Part shown: one piece after another, positions 62,774-64,000 of the stretch
How positions within the stretch are numbered: position 1 is the stretch's first letter
How the letters are laid out: each line of letters starts with the position of its first letter
NCBI GenBank assembly: GCA_947455995.1
Contig: CANGQA010000006.1
Span: 1-64,000 of the forward strand
Length of the DNA stretch: 64,000 nt
Source: Hyphomicrobiales bacterium
GTDB taxonomy: Bacteria > Pseudomonadota > Alphaproteobacteria > Rhizobiales > Beijerinckiaceae
Direction of reading: 5' to 3'
Notes under the pieces: generated by a model
Told to the model about the DNA's origin: nothing
What the model saw: only the letters and a program-made list of their open reading frames with translations
Databases searched by the model: none
Program-made: the position numbers and the translations under genes

Positions 62774-63714
62774 TAAAAGCGGATCCGGGGATCAAACAGG
62801 GAATAGCTGAGATCGATCAGCAGATTGACCACAACATAGACCGAGGCGATAACCAGAATGACCCCTTGGATCACCGGATAATCACGTTGCAACACGGCTT
62901 CGATAGTCAATCGCCCGATACCGGGAATTGCGAAAACGCTTTCGGTCACCACAACGCCGCCGATCAACAAAGCGAGCCCTGTTCCAATGGTCGTTATGAT
63001 GGGGACTGAGGCGTTTTTGAGCGCATGCAAAACCAGCACGCGGCTTTCGGTCAGCCCTTTGGCGCGGGCGGTCCGGATATAATCCTCGTTGAGAATTTCC
63101 AACATGGTCGCGCGCGTGATACGGGCCAACAGAGCCGTGTAAACGAGTCCCAGAGTCATTGTCGGCAACACCAGATGGCGGATAAAATCTCCGACACTTT
63201 TATGGATACTGACAAAGCCTTGAACCGGCAGCCAGTTCAGTGTCAGTGAAAACTGGATCACCAACCCGTAACCGATCAGAAAAACCGGCACTGAAAAGGC
63301 CATCACAGCAAAGGCCATGATGGTCTGGTCAATCCATGTGCCAGCGCGCCAAGCAGCCAGCACGCCCAAAGGCACGGCGAGCACAATAGCAAAGGCCATG
63401 GTTGAGAGTGATAAAGCCAGCGTCGGTTCGACCCGCTCGCCAATTAATTGCAAAACGGGACGCTTGAGATAGATCGAATAACCGAAATCACCCGTGATTA
63501 ACTGACCAATCCAGCCGAAAAATTGTTCCAGATAGGGCCTATCCAATCCCAGCTGCTCGCGGATCTGCAAGATGTCGTTGGCACTGGCATTGTCACCGGC
63601 AATGATCGCCGCAGGATCACCCGGACTGAGCCGCAGAAGCAAAAACACGACAATGGCCACCACGCCCAACACGGGCAAGGTCGACAAAATCCGCTTGATG
63701 ACATAGGCCAACAT
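62773..63714 (-). CDS. Peptide-type ABC importer permease, DppB-like
   Basis: A 313-residue inner-membrane permease with the typical N-terminus VIKRILSTLPVLGVVAIVVFLLLRLSPGDPA, the segment DRPYLEQFFGW, the coupling loop DYIRTARAKGLTESRVLVLHALKNA and the ending FAIPGIGRLTIEAVLQRDYPVIQG. It is 28 bp after the binding-protein gene and overlaps the DppC-like gene. Confidence 0.95.
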   Translation of the reverse strand: MLAYVIKRILSTLPVLGVVAIVVFLLLRLSPGDPAAIIAGDNASANDILQIREQLGLDRPYLEQFFGWIGQLITGDFGYSIYLKRPVLQLIGERVEPTLALSLSTMAFAIVLAVPLGVLAAWRAGTWIDQTIMAFAVMAFSVPVFLIGYGLVIQFSLTLNWLPVQGFVSIHKSVGDFIRHLVLPTMTLGLVYTALLARITRATMLEILNEDYIRTARAKGLTESRVLVLHALKNASVPIITTIGTGLALLIGGVVVTESVFAIPGIGRLTIEAVLQRDYPVIQGVILVIASVYVVVNLLIDLSYSLFDPRIRF

Positions 63715-63742
63715 CGTGTTTTTTCCGTGCAGGAATGCTGGA

Positions 63743-64000
63743 TTATTTGCGTTCTATATTCCAGTAAACCGGCATGCCCGCAGCAACAATGCCATGCAGA
63801 TTGGCTTGCACAGCAATCGGCTGTGTATATTCACCAAATATAACATAGGGCAGAGTTTCCCAGGCACGACGGTGGATTTTTTCAAGAATAGGCCGCCGGG
63901 CTAAAGGATCGCGCTCACGCGACCATGCAGCAACCATGGCGTCCAGCTCCATATCGCAAGCCCAACCGGGATTGGCATTTTCACACCGCGTATTGAACCA
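63743..64000 (-). CDS. Peptide-type ABC substrate-binding protein (C-terminus only; gene runs off the window)
   Basis: The last 85 codons of a minus-strand SBP_5 gene. The frame is open to the right edge and contains NANPGWACDMELDAMVAAW and RRPILEKIHRRAWETLPYVIFGE, the usual helical C-terminal part in which the ligand lobe closes. The rest of the protein, its signal peptide and any regulator lie beyond 64000. Together with the four genes to its left it makes a complete importer in the order binding protein, DppB, DppC, DppD, DppF. I saw no clear stem-loop between it and the permease, unlike the other three binding-protein genes. Confidence 0.88.
   Translation of the reverse strand, partial: WFNTRCENANPGWACDMELDAMVAAWSRERDPLARRPILEKIHRRAWETLPYVIFGEYTQPIAVQANLHGIVAAGMPVYWNIERK

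Overview
The window looks like part of an alphaproteobacterial chromosome, probably Hyphomicrobiales-like or a relative. The main clues are a MucR/Ros-type regulator, a perfect direct-repeat SOS box of the alphaproteobacterial type (GTTC-N7-GTTC) upstream of umuD, a BigR/SqrR-type persulfide-sensing regulator, and the long aerobic form of indolepyruvate oxidoreductase. Coding density is high and base use is fairly even. I saw no rRNA, tRNA, insertion sequence, CRISPR array or prophage gene. Genus cannot be decided from the sequence alone.

Positions 1-13,000 are housekeeping and stress functions. In order they are: an RND efflux pump (cut by the left edge) with its adaptor; a divergent BigR-like regulator with a small membrane protein; hemN behind a perfect FNR box; mscL; a MucR-family regulator; kdpE and a shortened kdpD divergent from the potassium transporter gene kup; and katG with a strong terminator.

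Positions 13,000-43,850 form a catabolic island of three operons. Operon A (+, 13.2-29.3 kb, 13 genes) encodes a GntR regulator, a luciferase-like flavin monooxygenase, an HpcH/HpaI aldolase, a V4R-like protein, a D-2-hydroxyacid dehydrogenase-like flavoprotein, a cyclase-family hydrolase, both subunits of an indolepyruvate-type 2-oxoacid:ferredoxin oxidoreductase, a peptide-type ABC importer and an acyl-CoA ligase. Operon B (-, 37.8-29.3 kb, 8 genes) runs tail to tail into it and encodes a Rieske dioxygenase with reductase, a second acyl-CoA ligase, a thiolase-like protein, a Zn-ribbon/OB-fold protein fused to a degenerate SDR, a second cyclase-family hydrolase and an SDR. Operon C (+, 38.2-43.8 kb) encodes a hydantoin-racemase-like protein and a Liv-type ABC importer. 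Together they could import an aromatic or N-heteroaromatic acid, convert a 2-oxoacid to an acyl-CoA, hydroxylate the ring and hydrolyse a cyclic or N-acyl amide. The substrate is not known. An indole- or arylpyruvate-like compound is my best inference.

Positions 43,880-49,530 hold a TRAP importer plus a dehydrogenase with a SAF-like C-terminus, under a divergent LysR regulator. Positions 49,570-52,590 hold a TerC-family membrane protein and an SOS umuD-ridA-umuC cluster. Positions 52,880-59,890 hold an operon with an amine-oxidase-like flavoprotein, a Liv-type ABC importer and two different ATC-hydrolase-family proteins. Positions 59,900-64,000 hold a second peptide-type ABC importer on the minus strand, cut by the right edge.

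Regulatory signals read directly include overlapping face-to-face promoters around a palindrome (2622-2649), an FNR box (3248-3261), a KdpE-like box (8231-8247), a LexA box (52642-52656), and stem-loops directly after three substrate-binding-protein genes.
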